DNA of 64,000 nt from JBDHTS01 sp044220535. Lineage in GTDB: Bacteria > Pseudomonadota > Alphaproteobacteria > Micavibrionales > Micavibrionaceae. A program made the position numbers and the translations under genes. The notes under the pieces were generated by a model, which was not told the DNA's origin, made no database searches, and saw only the letters and a program-made list of their open reading frames with translations. Where the stretch lies: NCBI GenBank assembly GCA_044220535.1, contig JBGAQU010000001.1, positions 1 to 64,000 of the forward strand, given 5' to 3'. This document shows, piece after piece, positions 1-7,180 of this stretch (position 1 is the stretch's first letter; each line of letters begins with the position of its first letter).

Positions 1-27
1 ACCACGACAGTGGGATGACGGGTATGA

Positions 28-327
28 TTATCCATCAACCAAATGCGCCGGGATATCCATACGCTCATGCAGAACGCGGATAATCTCGATCCCCGCTTTG
101 GCCTGTCGATAAAAAATGACATGTCTATTTACAGGGTAGGCATGGCATCCGGGCATAAGCACCCCGCGGTCACGGCCAATGCCTGGGTTTTCCGCCAGCA
201 TGTGAAAACAGGAATCAATCTGCAATAAATAAGCGTTACGTTGTACCCGGCCCCATGTTTTTTCAGTATAGCGGCCGATATCCAGCAGATCGGATATGGC
301 CAAACCAGTCAGGCGGAAACCAGGCAT
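28..327 (-). CDS. parE: ParE/RelE-family toxin of a type II toxin-antitoxin pair
   Basis: A 99-residue protein of the ParE/RelE fold. Visible marks are the N-terminal alternating pattern ending in DLLDIGRYT, a central ENPGIGRDR segment, and the C-terminal strand run VIFYRQAKAGIEIIRVLHERMD, split here only by reading, which is the classic ParE ending (IxxxRVLHxRMD). ParE toxins usually poison DNA gyrase in the cytoplasm and are held inactive by ParD. The start codon overlaps the stop of the upstream antitoxin gene in an ATGA junction, so the two are translationally coupled. The family call is confident; the gyrase target is only inferred from the family. Confidence 0.9.
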   Translation of the reverse strand: MPGFRLTGLAISDLLDIGRYTEKTWGRVQRNAYLLQIDSCFHMLAENPGIGRDRGVLMPGCHAYPVNRHVIFYRQAKAGIEIIRVLHERMDIPAHLVDG

Positions 328-566
328 CAGGAGCGGCCTTCATTATCCAGTTCAAGAAGGATATCATCCATGGAGTAATCGGCATAACCGCTATCAAGCC
401 CTTCCTGAAGCAGCTTTTGCAGCGCGGCGATTTTGCCCGCCCGTTCCTGATCGCGGCGGATCAGGTCGCGCACATAGTCGCTGGCATTGCTGTACCGCCC
501 CGTTTCGGCCTGGGCCTCAACCCATATTTTCATGGGTTCCGGAAGTGAAACATTCATCGTGGCCAT
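327..566 (-). CDS. parD: ParD-family antitoxin
   Basis: A 79-residue antitoxin. The N-terminus MATMNVSLPEPMKIWVEAQ is the ribbon-helix-helix DNA-binding segment typical of ParD, followed by GRYSNASDYVRDLIRRDQE, the conserved second helix. The acidic C-terminus (YADYSMDDILLELDNE) is the flexible part that normally wraps the toxin. It precedes parE with a one-base ATGA overlap, and a GGAG ribosome site lies just before the ATG. ParD proteins usually repress their own promoter, here expected in the AT-rich stretch above position 566. Confidence 0.92.
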   Translation of the reverse strand: MATMNVSLPEPMKIWVEAQAETGRYSNASDYVRDLIRRDQERAGKIAALQKLLQEGLDSGYADYSMDDILLELDNEGRS

Positions 567-634
567 TGTTTATACTCCTTTATTTACAATTTTGGCATAA
601 ATTGGCAAAGATTGTCAATTTATGCCCCCTTAAC

Positions 635-774
635 CGTCATCCCGGCGAAAGCCGGGACCCATGTGATGATGATGTTATAAAAGCTGGCCACTGTAATGTT
701 TCAAATGGCGTGACAATCTGCGCCGTTAATGTACCGTCAAAAGTGAATGGGTCCCGGCTTTCGCCGGGATGACG
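635..774. repeat. Palindromic dispersed repeat, family A (paired inverted ends)
   Basis: Two copies of a hairpin-forming unit, CGTCATCCCGGCGAAAGCCG at 635 and its reverse complement ending at 774, face each other across about 90 bases. Each unit is itself a small palindrome (CCCGGC...GCCGGG). Closely similar pairs occur at 21442, 23624 and 37189, and a single unit at 46845. It lies between parD and brnA and may also act as a transcript terminator. Confidence 0.85.
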
Positions 775-781
775 ACATATA

Positions 782-1039
782 TTATTCCCGCAGCGTATTG
801 GCATAGGATTCCAGCACAGCGTTCATACGCGTCTGGTACCCTTTGCCCAGGTTCCGGTAGATTTTCAGGACGGATTTTTTAACGCGCAGGGTAATCTGCT
901 CCGTCCCCTCCGGCTCAACCAGTTTGGCGTCCTTCCAGAAATCGTCGTCCAGTTCCGGGATGTCGCTGGTATCGATCTGGTCGTCCCGCAGGGCCGCCAG
1001 TTGCTTAACGCTCAGTTCTTTTTTGTATCGCTTGCTCAT
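782..1039 (-). CDS. brnA: BrnA-family antitoxin
   Basis: An 85-residue protein with the BrnA layout: a basic N-terminus, the acidic IPELDDDFWKDAKLVEP segment, and the C-terminal EQITLRVKKSVLKIYRNLGKGYQTRMNAVLESY, which forms the ribbon-helix-helix DNA-binding domain (LRVxxxVLxxyrxxGxGYQTRMNxVL). In BrnTA systems the antitoxin is the second gene, neutralises BrnT and represses the operon. It overlaps the brnT reading frame by 35 bases. AAAGGGAACG before the ATG gives a usable ribosome site. Confidence 0.9.
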   Translation of the reverse strand: MSKRYKKELSVKQLAALRDDQIDTSDIPELDDDFWKDAKLVEPEGTEQITLRVKKSVLKIYRNLGKGYQTRMNAVLESYANTLRE

Positions 1040-1292
1040 AGCGTTCCCTTTCTTTTTTCTTAGCGGGACGGGCGGAAATAATACGCGTTATGCCGTCGCG
1101 GTCCGTATGGGTGACCATCAGGAACAAAACATCATCAATTACGCCGATGCTGTTCTCCCTGACTTCTCCATAGTCGAATCGTCTGTCCACCACCGTCAAA
1201 ACCGGGCCGTCGAAGATACGGATAGCGGTCGCAAAACCCACCCCGTGCTTTTCGATGTTGGCCGCGTTCTTGTTTTCATCCCAGGTGAACAT
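1005..1292 (-). CDS. brnT: BrnT-family toxin (ribonuclease)
   Basis: A 95-residue protein beginning FTWDENKNAANIEKHGVGF, the signature BrnT motif (WDxxKxxxNxxKHGVxF), and ending RIISARPAKKKERERYE, the family's conserved strand and helix (RIISARxAxxxERxxYE). BrnT is a RelE-fold ribonuclease that inhibits translation. It is transcribed first and overlaps brnA. No ribosome site is obvious before the ATG. A consensus sigma-70 promoter at 1340-1368 points the other way and does not serve this gene. Confidence 0.92.
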   Translation of the reverse strand: MFTWDENKNAANIEKHGVGFATAIRIFDGPVLTVVDRRFDYGEVRENSIGVIDDVLFLMVTHTDRDGITRIISARPAKKKERERYEQAIQKRTER

Positions 1293-1339
1293 ATTATTAT
1301 TGTAACTACAATTGCATCTACAGTCAATTTAATTACCCC

Positions 1340-1368
1340 TTGACAAACTAGGCTTTTATTCCTATAAT
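1340..1368 (+). promoter_or_regulatory. Consensus sigma-70 promoter
   Basis: TTGACA at 1340-1345 and TATAAT at 1363-1368 match the bacterial housekeeping consensus exactly and are separated by the ideal 17 bases. Transcription should begin near 1375 and run through the C-rich leader into the RTX gene at 1719, giving an untranslated leader of about 340 bases. Confidence 0.65.
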
Positions 1369-1718
1369 TTCAACAGGAGATTTTAGAATGAAGCCGCACG
1401 CCCAAACCATCCAAACACTTCCACCCTATCAACTGTTCTCCGCTCAAAACACCCCGCCAAACGAACTAAAAGAAAATCCCAACCCTATCAACGCCCTACC
1501 CCAAACCATTTTATTTTTTCAAAAACGAACTAAAGCGCCATCCCCGCATACACCCGCATCACCAACAAAAATTCCTGCGAACGAACTGATATCCCTACCC
1601 CATTCCGTAAAACACCATAAGTTGTGCATAAACTTTGCAGCCCCGTCCAATCTTAACCATCCCTTAACCATTCCCCCCTACCCTGCCCGCATCCCACATC
1701 GCAAAACAGGAGCGCACT
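1369..1718 (+). other. C-rich, G-poor leader before the RTX gene
   Basis: No convincing gene is present in these 350 bases. The plus strand is strongly depleted of G (about 5 per 60 bases) and rich in C and A, the composition of Rho-utilisation segments. AACGAACT occurs three times (1460, 1524, 1580). An open frame of 118 codons starts at 1388 behind AGGAGA and overlaps the RTX start, but its product is Pro/His/Asn-rich, resembles no family I know, and probably reflects base composition only. A CtrA box lies at 1653-1668. Confidence 0.55.
1653..1668 (+). promoter_or_regulatory. CtrA-binding box upstream of the RTX gene
   Basis: TTAACCATCCCTTAACCAT is a perfect TTAA-N7-TTAAC site made of two direct TTAACCAT half-sites 11 bases apart, the arrangement bound by CtrA dimers in Alphaproteobacteria. 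It lies about 50 bases before the ATG at 1719, where it could activate a proximal promoter or block the upstream one. Confidence 0.65.
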
Positions 1719-4700
1719 ATGGCCACCATCACCGGCACCAATAGCCCCGAAACATTAAACGGCACAAGCTCAGCCGACACGATTTACGGATTAGGTGGCG
1801 ACGATATCATCAACGCTGATGATGGAAACGATACAGTCTATGGCGGCAATAATAACGACACCCTAAATGGCCAAGGCGATAATGATACACTTTATGGCGA
1901 GGCTGGAAGCGATACGCTAAATGGTGGCGCGGGTGATGATGCATTATATGGTGGAGATGCATGGGATTATTATAAATATACGTTAGGTGAAGGCTACGAT
2001 ACCATTTATGAATCAAGTGGCGGTGGCACTGCCGACCTTTATTCCAGCACTACAACAACAGGTGACCATACTGGGAATTTTTCGTTTCTAAAAAATGGAA
2101 GCAATGACGTTGTTGTTTATTATAATGACGGAACGTCAACAGCAGCATATTTAGAAATAGACGATCCTTTTTCAGTAACGAACCCAGATGATGCCATCAG
2201 CGGCTTTCATCTTTACAACCAATATAAGCAGGATATTGGCTATGTGTCGCTATTTGGATCGTACATGTCAGCTACAATTGTTTCAACCACAACAGGAACA
2301 GAAACAATCAATGGATCAGGAAGCATATACGATACGATTTTAGGCGGTATTGGCGACACAACAGTTAATGCAAACTCTGCCACAAACGTGGTTTATACAG
2401 GTGACGGCGATGATATTGTTAATGTTGTAAGCACCAGTACCATCGATAACATATATCTGGGACATGGAGATGATATTGCTTATGGAGGCAATGGCTATGG
2501 CTATTTCCTTGGTGGAGAAGGCAACGACACTATTGTTGGAAATGGTGGCGCAGACACTATAGATGCTGGATCAGGTGATGACATCATATATGGGGACGAT
2601 ATTTCAGGGTTAACCTCAGGTAATGATACTATATACGGCGGCTTGGGAAGCGATAACATTTATGGTGGAGCGGGCAATGATTATATTTATGCTGGCGATA
2701 CTAACGGGATTGATTCAGGATCAAACTATATTGAGGGCGGAGACGGAAACGACACAATTGTTGGCGGCTACTTAACAAATGACGAAATACATGGTGGGAA
2801 TGGAAATGATGTAATTTTAGGCCAATATAATACTGGCTTAATATATGGCGATGATGGGGATGACAATATAACCGCCTATGGCATCTCAACAATTTATGGA
2901 GGCACTGGTGACGATACTATTTATACAGATCCAGGTGTAACTTTCACGTCTGGCCCTCAAACAATATATGGCGGTGATGGAGAAGATACAATTATTGCCG
3001 GAGGTGGAAATGATACCATCTATGGTGACGATGATGACGATACGATCGAGGGTGGCTTTGGAGATGATACAATAGATGGCGGTGATGGCGATGATATTAT
3101 ACACCTTGGCTCCGGAGCCAATATTGCCTATGGCGGCGACGGAAATGACACCATTGATCTAAATTCTCATTGGGATGGAACTGCAGGTGCGAACTACTAC
3201 GATAATTACATCGATGGTGGTGCAGGCAATGACACGATTACCAGCAAAACAGGTAATGATACATTAATCGGCGGATCTGGTGATGATACGATAGACGCGG
3301 GCACTGGTAATGATGATATCACAGGGGACGATGGCGCCGATATCCTCTCCGGAAATTTGGGCTCTGACACTATCCACGGCGGCAATGATAACGATATTCT
3401 ATACGACAATGTTAACCCGTTAGCATCCAGCGTAGGCGTTGAGGGCTCTTCTACCGATACGTTGTACGGTGACGCCGGAGACGATACTCTTTACGCTACC
3501 CAGGGGACAAATGATCTATATGGGGGAGCTGATAATGATACCTATGCATGGTATGCCGTTGGGCCATCGTTGACCGCAAGCACTGCTTATGAAACCTCAG
3601 GATCTTCCGATACGTTGCTTTTGGGAGGCGGTAGCCATTCTTATTTCACAGCACAGATCAGCGGATACAATCTTATTTTCATCAATAGTAATGTCTTCAA
3701 CTCTACCATCACAATTAACAATCAATTCAGTGTTGATTCTACAGGTAATACGCTTTCACTGGCTGTCGAAAATATCAAGTATGCAGACGATCTTACAAAT
3801 GCCTCTCTTACTGGAAGTGTAACGGGCACTTCGGGCAACAATACCCTCACCGGCACATCCGGTGATGACGTGATCCAGGGCCTGGCCGGAAACGACACCA
3901 TCAACGCGGGCGACGGCAACGACCTGGTGCTTGGCGGCGTCGGGTTTGACACGATCAATGGCGGGAACGGGAATGATGTGATTTATGGCGGGGATACGTT
4001 CGACATTATCCATGGCGATGACGGCAACGACATTATCTACGGCAATGGCGGCGGGGATACGCTGTATGGCGACGCGGGGGATGACACGATTTATGGCGGC
4101 GACAGTGTCGACACCATCCAGGGCGGCTCCGGCAACGACACGATGTATGGGGATTCGGATTTCGACATCGTCGATTACACCTCCTCCACCTCCGGCACGG
4201 TCATCAACCTGTCCTCCGGCACAGCGTCGGACGGGTTCGGCGGCACGGATACGCTGAACGGGTTTGAGCATGTGAACGGGTCTGGATATGCCGACACCAT
4301 CACGGGCAGCAGCGCGACCAACATCATCCACGCCGCCGCGGGGAACGACACTATCTATGGCGGCGCAGGCAACGACGCGCTGTATGGCGAGGCCGGGGAC
4401 GATACGATTTACGGCGAAGGCAATAACGACACCATCTACGGCGGGTCGGGTAACGATACGCTGGACGGCGGCAGCGGGACGGACACGCTCAGCTATGCGC
4501 TCGACACCGGCGCGGTCAACATCAACCTGAACACCGGCACGGGGACGGACGGGTATGGCGATACGGATACGCTGTCCAACTTTGAAAACCTGGTCGGGTC
4601 CGCCTATAACGACGCGCTGACCGGCACGTCGGGCGTCAACATCATCTCCGGCGGCAACGGGAATGACACGATTTACGGCCTGGCGGGGAACGACACGCTG

Positions 4701-5330
4701 AACGGCGAAGGCGGGAACGATACGCTGTATGGCGGGGATGGGGATGATACCTTCACCGCTTCCTCCGGCAACAATGCCTATGACGGCGGCAACAATTCCG
4801 ACACGGTGAATTACACATCCGATGTCGGAGCAATCACCGTCAATTTGACCAGCGGCACGGGCACCAACGGTTCCGGCGGCACGGATAGCTGGACGGGGGT
4901 TGAGAATATCAACGGCTCGGCCTATGCCGATACCATCACGGGCGACAGCGTGTCCAATTTCCTGAGCGGCGGGGACGGGAACGACACCATCTCCGGCATG
5001 GCGGGGGCGGACACGCTCGTGGGCGGCGCGGGGGCGGATACGTTTGTGTTTGATATCGCCAGCTATGGCAGCAGCGACATCCTCTCCGATTTCCGCACGG
5101 CGGAGAGTGACAAGCTGGACCTGTCCTCCATCATCAGCGGGTTTGATCCGATGACGGACGCAATCACCGACTGGGTGGAGATTACAACCTCCGGTTCCAA
5201 CAGCATCCTGAAGGTGGATCTGGACGGGACGGGGTCGACTTACAGCCTGACGCAGATCGCGACACTGACCGGGGCCACGGGGCTGACCGATGAGGCGACG
5301 CTGTATGCGAACGGGACGATTATTGCATAA
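1719..5330 (+). CDS. RTX-type calcium-binding repeat protein, predicted type I secretion substrate
   Basis: A 1203-residue protein built almost wholly of GGxGxDxLx-type nonapeptides (GGAGNDTIYG, GGDGNDTI), which fold into calcium-binding beta-rolls outside the cell. There is no N-terminal signal peptide: repeats begin by residue 20. The C-terminus has the pattern GGAGADTFVFD...DILSDF...DKLDLSSI of type I secretion targets. Three longer units of about 110 residues (near 816, 923 and 1028) contain a VNLxxG...GGTDxL...NxxGSxYxDxITG pattern. Residues 85-190 and about 600-690 are non-repetitive. The DNA up to about 3830 is AT-rich and the rest GC-rich, as if two genes were joined. No ABC exporter lies nearby. 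The role (adhesin, surface layer or toxin) is unknown. Confidence 0.9.
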   Translation: MATITGTNSPETLNGTSSADTIYGLGGDDIINADDGNDTVYGGNNNDTLNGQGDNDTLYGEAGSDTLNGGAGDDALYGGDAWDYYKYTLGEGYDTIYESSGGGTADLYSSTTTTGDHTGNFSFLKNGSNDVVVYYNDGTSTAAYLEIDDPFSVTNPDDAISGFHLYNQYKQDIGYVSLFGSYMSATIVSTTTGTETINGSGSIYDTILGGIGDTTVNANSATNVVYTGDGDDIVNVVSTSTIDNIYLGHGDDIAYGGNGYGYFLGGEGNDTIVGNGGADTIDAGSGDDIIYGDDISGLTSGNDTIYGGLGSDNIYGGAGNDYIYAGDTNGIDSGSNYIEGGDGNDTIVGGYLTNDEIHGGNGNDVILGQYNTGLIYGDDGDDNITAYGISTIYGGTGDDTIYTDPGVTFTSGPQTIYGGDGEDTIIAGGGNDTIYGDDDDDTIEGGFGDDTIDGGDGDDIIHLGSGANIAYGGDGNDTIDLNSHWDGTAGANYYDNYIDGGAGNDTITSKTGNDTLIGGSGDDTIDAGTGNDDITGDDGADILSGNLGSDTIHGGNDNDILYDNVNPLASSVGVEGSSTDTLYGDAGDDTLYATQGTNDLYGGADNDTYAWYAVGPSLTASTAYETSGSSDTLLLGGGSHSYFTAQISGYNLIFINSNVFNSTITINNQFSVDSTGNTLSLAVENIKYADDLTNASLTGSVTGTSGNNTLTGTSGDDVIQGLAGNDTINAGDGNDLVLGGVGFDTINGGNGNDVIYGGDTFDIIHGDDGNDIIYGNGGGDTLYGDAGDDTIYGGDSVDTIQGGSGNDTMYGDSDFDIVDYTSSTSGTVINLSSGTASDGFGGTDTLNGFEHVNGSGYADTITGSSATNIIHAAAGNDTIYGGAGNDALYGEAGDDTIYGEGNNDTIYGGSGNDTLDGGSGTDTLSYALDTGAVNINLNTGTGTDGYGDTDTLSNFENLVGSAYNDALTGTSGVNIISGGNGNDTIYGLAGNDTLNGEGGNDTLYGGDGDDTFTASSGNNAYDGGNNSDTVNYTSDVGAITVNLTSGTGTNGSGGTDSWTGVENINGSAYADTITGDSVSNFLSGGDGNDTISGMAGADTLVGGAGADTFVFDIASYGSSDILSDFRTAESDKLDLSSIISGFDPMTDAITDWVEITTSGSNSILKVDLDGTGSTYSLTQIATLTGATGLTDEATLYANGTIIA

Positions 5331-5348
5331 ACTATTGATATATAATGT

Positions 5349-5371
5349 AAAATCGGCGCAATGCCGGTTTT
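5349..5371 (+). terminator. Hairpin terminator after the RTX gene
   Basis: AAAATCGGC and GCCGGTTTT form a nine-base-pair stem with one G-T pair around a five-base loop, 18 bases after the RTX stop codon. The run of T in the right arm is short, so termination may be partial. Confidence 0.55.
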
Positions 5372-5470
5372 GCATTCTACGCAGCGGTGGTCATAGAATA
5401 TTAACGAATCCCGTGTTACACTTAACGTATCACTCGACCGGAAGAATCCGGCTAATAAGGGAAGAACCCC

Positions 5471-5869
5471 ATGGCGCTCGTCATCGACTTGAAACCATTC
5501 GAAAAGATCCTGATCGGCACCGCCGTCATCACCAACGATGCGCAGCGCACCCGCCTGAACATCGCCGGCGACGCCCCCATCCTGCGGGAGAAGGACGTGA
5601 TGCAGGAAGAACAGGCCGACACGCCCTGCAAGCGGATCTATTTCCTCCTGCAATGCATGTATCTGGCGCCGGACGCGAAGATCTATTACGACACCTACTT
5701 CAAGCATATCGGCGACATTCAGCAGGCCGCGCCGACCACGACCTTTTTCTTCCTGAAGATCAACGAGATGATCCTGAACGGGTCTTATTACAAAGCCATG
5801 AAGGAAGCACGGGAATTGATCAAACACGAACAAGAGTTGATTGCGAATGTCCAGCAAAAAACCGGCTAA
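5471..5869 (+). CDS. flbT: Flagellin mRNA regulator FlbT
   Basis: A 132-residue protein matching FlbT in length and layout: N-terminal LVIDLKPFEKILIGTAVI, central LREKDVMQEEQADTPCKRIYFLLQCMY, and a helical C-terminus GSYYKAMKEARELIKHEQ. In Caulobacter FlbT binds flagellin mRNA and destabilises it until the hook is complete, acting against FlaF. AAGGGAAGAACCCC precedes the ATG. The flaF frame overlaps its 3' end by 23 bases, so the pair is coupled. Upstream are a TTAACGAATC sequence (5401) and two GANTC sites (5406, 5443), which suggests cell-cycle control. Confidence 0.93.
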   Translation: MALVIDLKPFEKILIGTAVITNDAQRTRLNIAGDAPILREKDVMQEEQADTPCKRIYFLLQCMYLAPDAKIYYDTYFKHIGDIQQAAPTTTFFFLKINEMILNGSYYKAMKEARELIKHEQELIANVQQKTG

Positions 5870-6320
5870 CCCGTACAGCGCCGCGGCCGGCGCCTATGAC
5901 CAGCACGCCCGCAAGAACACGGCCACCAGCCCGCGTGAGCTTGAAGGCCGCGTTCTGTTGCGCGCCGCGCAGTTTATGCAGGATCTGCAGGCCGAATGGG
6001 ACGCCGTGACCCCTGAGATTCTGGACCAGACGCTGACCTATAACCGCCAGATCTGGATGATGTTCGTTGATAACGCGATTGAGGATAAAAGCCCCGACCG
6101 GCCGAATTCCCTGCGCAACAACATCGCCAATCTGGGCGCGTTCATCTTCAAGCACACGCTGGATGTTCTGGCGAATCCGCAGAAGGAACGGCTGAACATC
6201 CTGATCGAGATCAACCGCGAGATCGCCGCCGGCCTGATGACCGTTGTGCCGGGCGCCACTGCCCCCCTGCCCCCACAGGCAGACGCGCAAAGGACCACAG
6301 GCGCGAACCATTCGGTCTAA
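5847..6320 (+). CDS. flaF: Flagellar biosynthesis regulator FlaF
   Basis: A FlaF protein of 157 residues from the ATG at 5847; an in-frame TTG lies at 5841. Conserved features are the N-terminal NPYSAAAGAYDQHARKNTA, the ELEGRVLLRAAQFM helix and the segment NRQIWMMFVDNAIED followed by LRNNIANLGAFIFK. FlaF promotes flagellin translation and secretion and opposes FlbT. The C-terminal 25 residues are Pro/Ala-rich and probably disordered, a little longer than usual. Flagellin genes, the normal neighbours, are not in this window. Confidence 0.92.
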   Translation: MSSKKPANPYSAAAGAYDQHARKNTATSPRELEGRVLLRAAQFMQDLQAEWDAVTPEILDQTLTYNRQIWMMFVDNAIEDKSPDRPNSLRNNIANLGAFIFKHTLDVLANPQKERLNILIEINREIAAGLMTVVPGATAPLPPQADAQRTTGANHSV

Positions 6321-6345
6321 ATCACACTGAATTGAGTTGAAGAGG

Positions 6346-6756
6346 TTAAGCCAGAACCGAAACCTGGCTGGCCTGATCCTGGCCGGACGATGCAGCGTGG
6401 GAGAAGGCGGCCAGCTGCTTCTGCGTCGGCGCAGGGCTGGATTGCTTGCTACGGACTTCCGTGAAAGGCGACCGCGTCGTTTCATTGCTGACCCGGCGGT
6501 TTTCCTGTTCCCGTGCCTGGATGCTTGTCCTGGACGGGAAGGTTTCCTTCACCGCGCCAGTGTCACCATCGCGGATCTGCAACACAACTGCGTTGTTGAC
6601 CGAGTCAACGGATATATAAGGGCTGACGACCGGCGCCTGCGGGGCCTTCTGAATACGGTCAGGATTGGCTGCAAAAGAGTCGGATGTGCTGATCTGTTCG
6701 GCGTTACCCCGAACGACCGGTGCGGATTGTATCACTGAATTGACAGCTTCCAGCAT
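6346..6756 (-). CDS. FlaG-like flagellar protein (hypothetical)
   Basis: A 136-residue protein with disordered Ser/Ala/Gln-rich ends and one ordered core at about 48-75: SPYISVDSVNNAVVLQIRD followed by GDTGAVKETFPS. This matches the FlaG core pattern (beta strand, VxVxDxxTGEVxxxIPS). FlaG-like proteins sit beside flagellin genes and affect filament length. The gene is divergent from fliF and convergent with flaF, and its upstream region holds a perfect CtrA box (6904-6918). The FlaG relation is an inference from one motif. Confidence 0.6.
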   Translation of the reverse strand: MLEAVNSVIQSAPVVRGNAEQISTSDSFAANPDRIQKAPQAPVVSPYISVDSVNNAVVLQIRDGDTGAVKETFPSRTSIQAREQENRRVSNETTRSPFTEVRSKQSSPAPTQKQLAAFSHAASSGQDQASQVSVLA

Positions 6757-7180
6757 GTTCTAATCCCGTGTCCCCAGATATACGCTGCGAATCTCCTGAT
6801 GCGCAGACCTGATACCCTACTATCATAGTAATCCATAATTCTGCAAAAGTCAATCAAAGCGTGACGGATTTTTCCACATATTTTCGACTCAAGTCTTTAT
6901 AAATTAAGGAAAAATTAAGGTTCATTAATCATTATTATAATGAGTATATAAAGACCGCGCGGGTTATAATTAAGGAACACCCCTTCCCTTTCTTCTGCGA
7001 ACAGCCGAAGGAAGTGTATGGAAAAAAAAGAAAAATCGTTTTATACTGAGCGGAATGCAATGGTTTTTCGAAGCCTTTCCTTGGTTTCAGGCCACTGCTT
7101 TTCGTTCCCTTCCGCCCTGCCCGTTCCGGCAGTCCAGCGGATCCACGTAACAGTTTGATTCTACTGCGCAGGTTTCGCCC
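6757..7180. promoter_or_regulatory. Divergent control region with CtrA box between the FlaG-like gene and fliF
   Basis: No gene is seen in these 424 bases. TTAA-N7-TTAA (TTAAGGAAAAATTAAGG, 6904-6918) is a perfect CtrA-type site, with a third TTAA at 6925-6928, inside an AT-rich stretch (6830-6980). It lies between two divergent flagellar genes and could control both. In Caulobacter the fliF operon is a class II flagellar operon activated directly by CtrA. I found no sigma-54 -24/-12 element. Confidence 0.6.

Noticed and set aside
1388..1744. A 118-codon frame behind AGGAGA before the RTX gene
   Set aside because: The product is Pro/His/Asn-rich with no family; stop-poor C-rich DNA explains the openness. 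Kept only as a possible leader.
3756..5375. A 539-codon open frame antisense to the RTX gene
   Set aside because: It mirrors the GC-rich GGxGxD repeats, has the same 9-residue period, and has no ribosome site or independent signal; it is a shadow of repeat coding.
6757..7180. Sigma-54 promoter before fliF
   Set aside because: No GG-N10-GC element of the TGGCAC-N5-TTGC type was found; the CtrA box is the better candidate.
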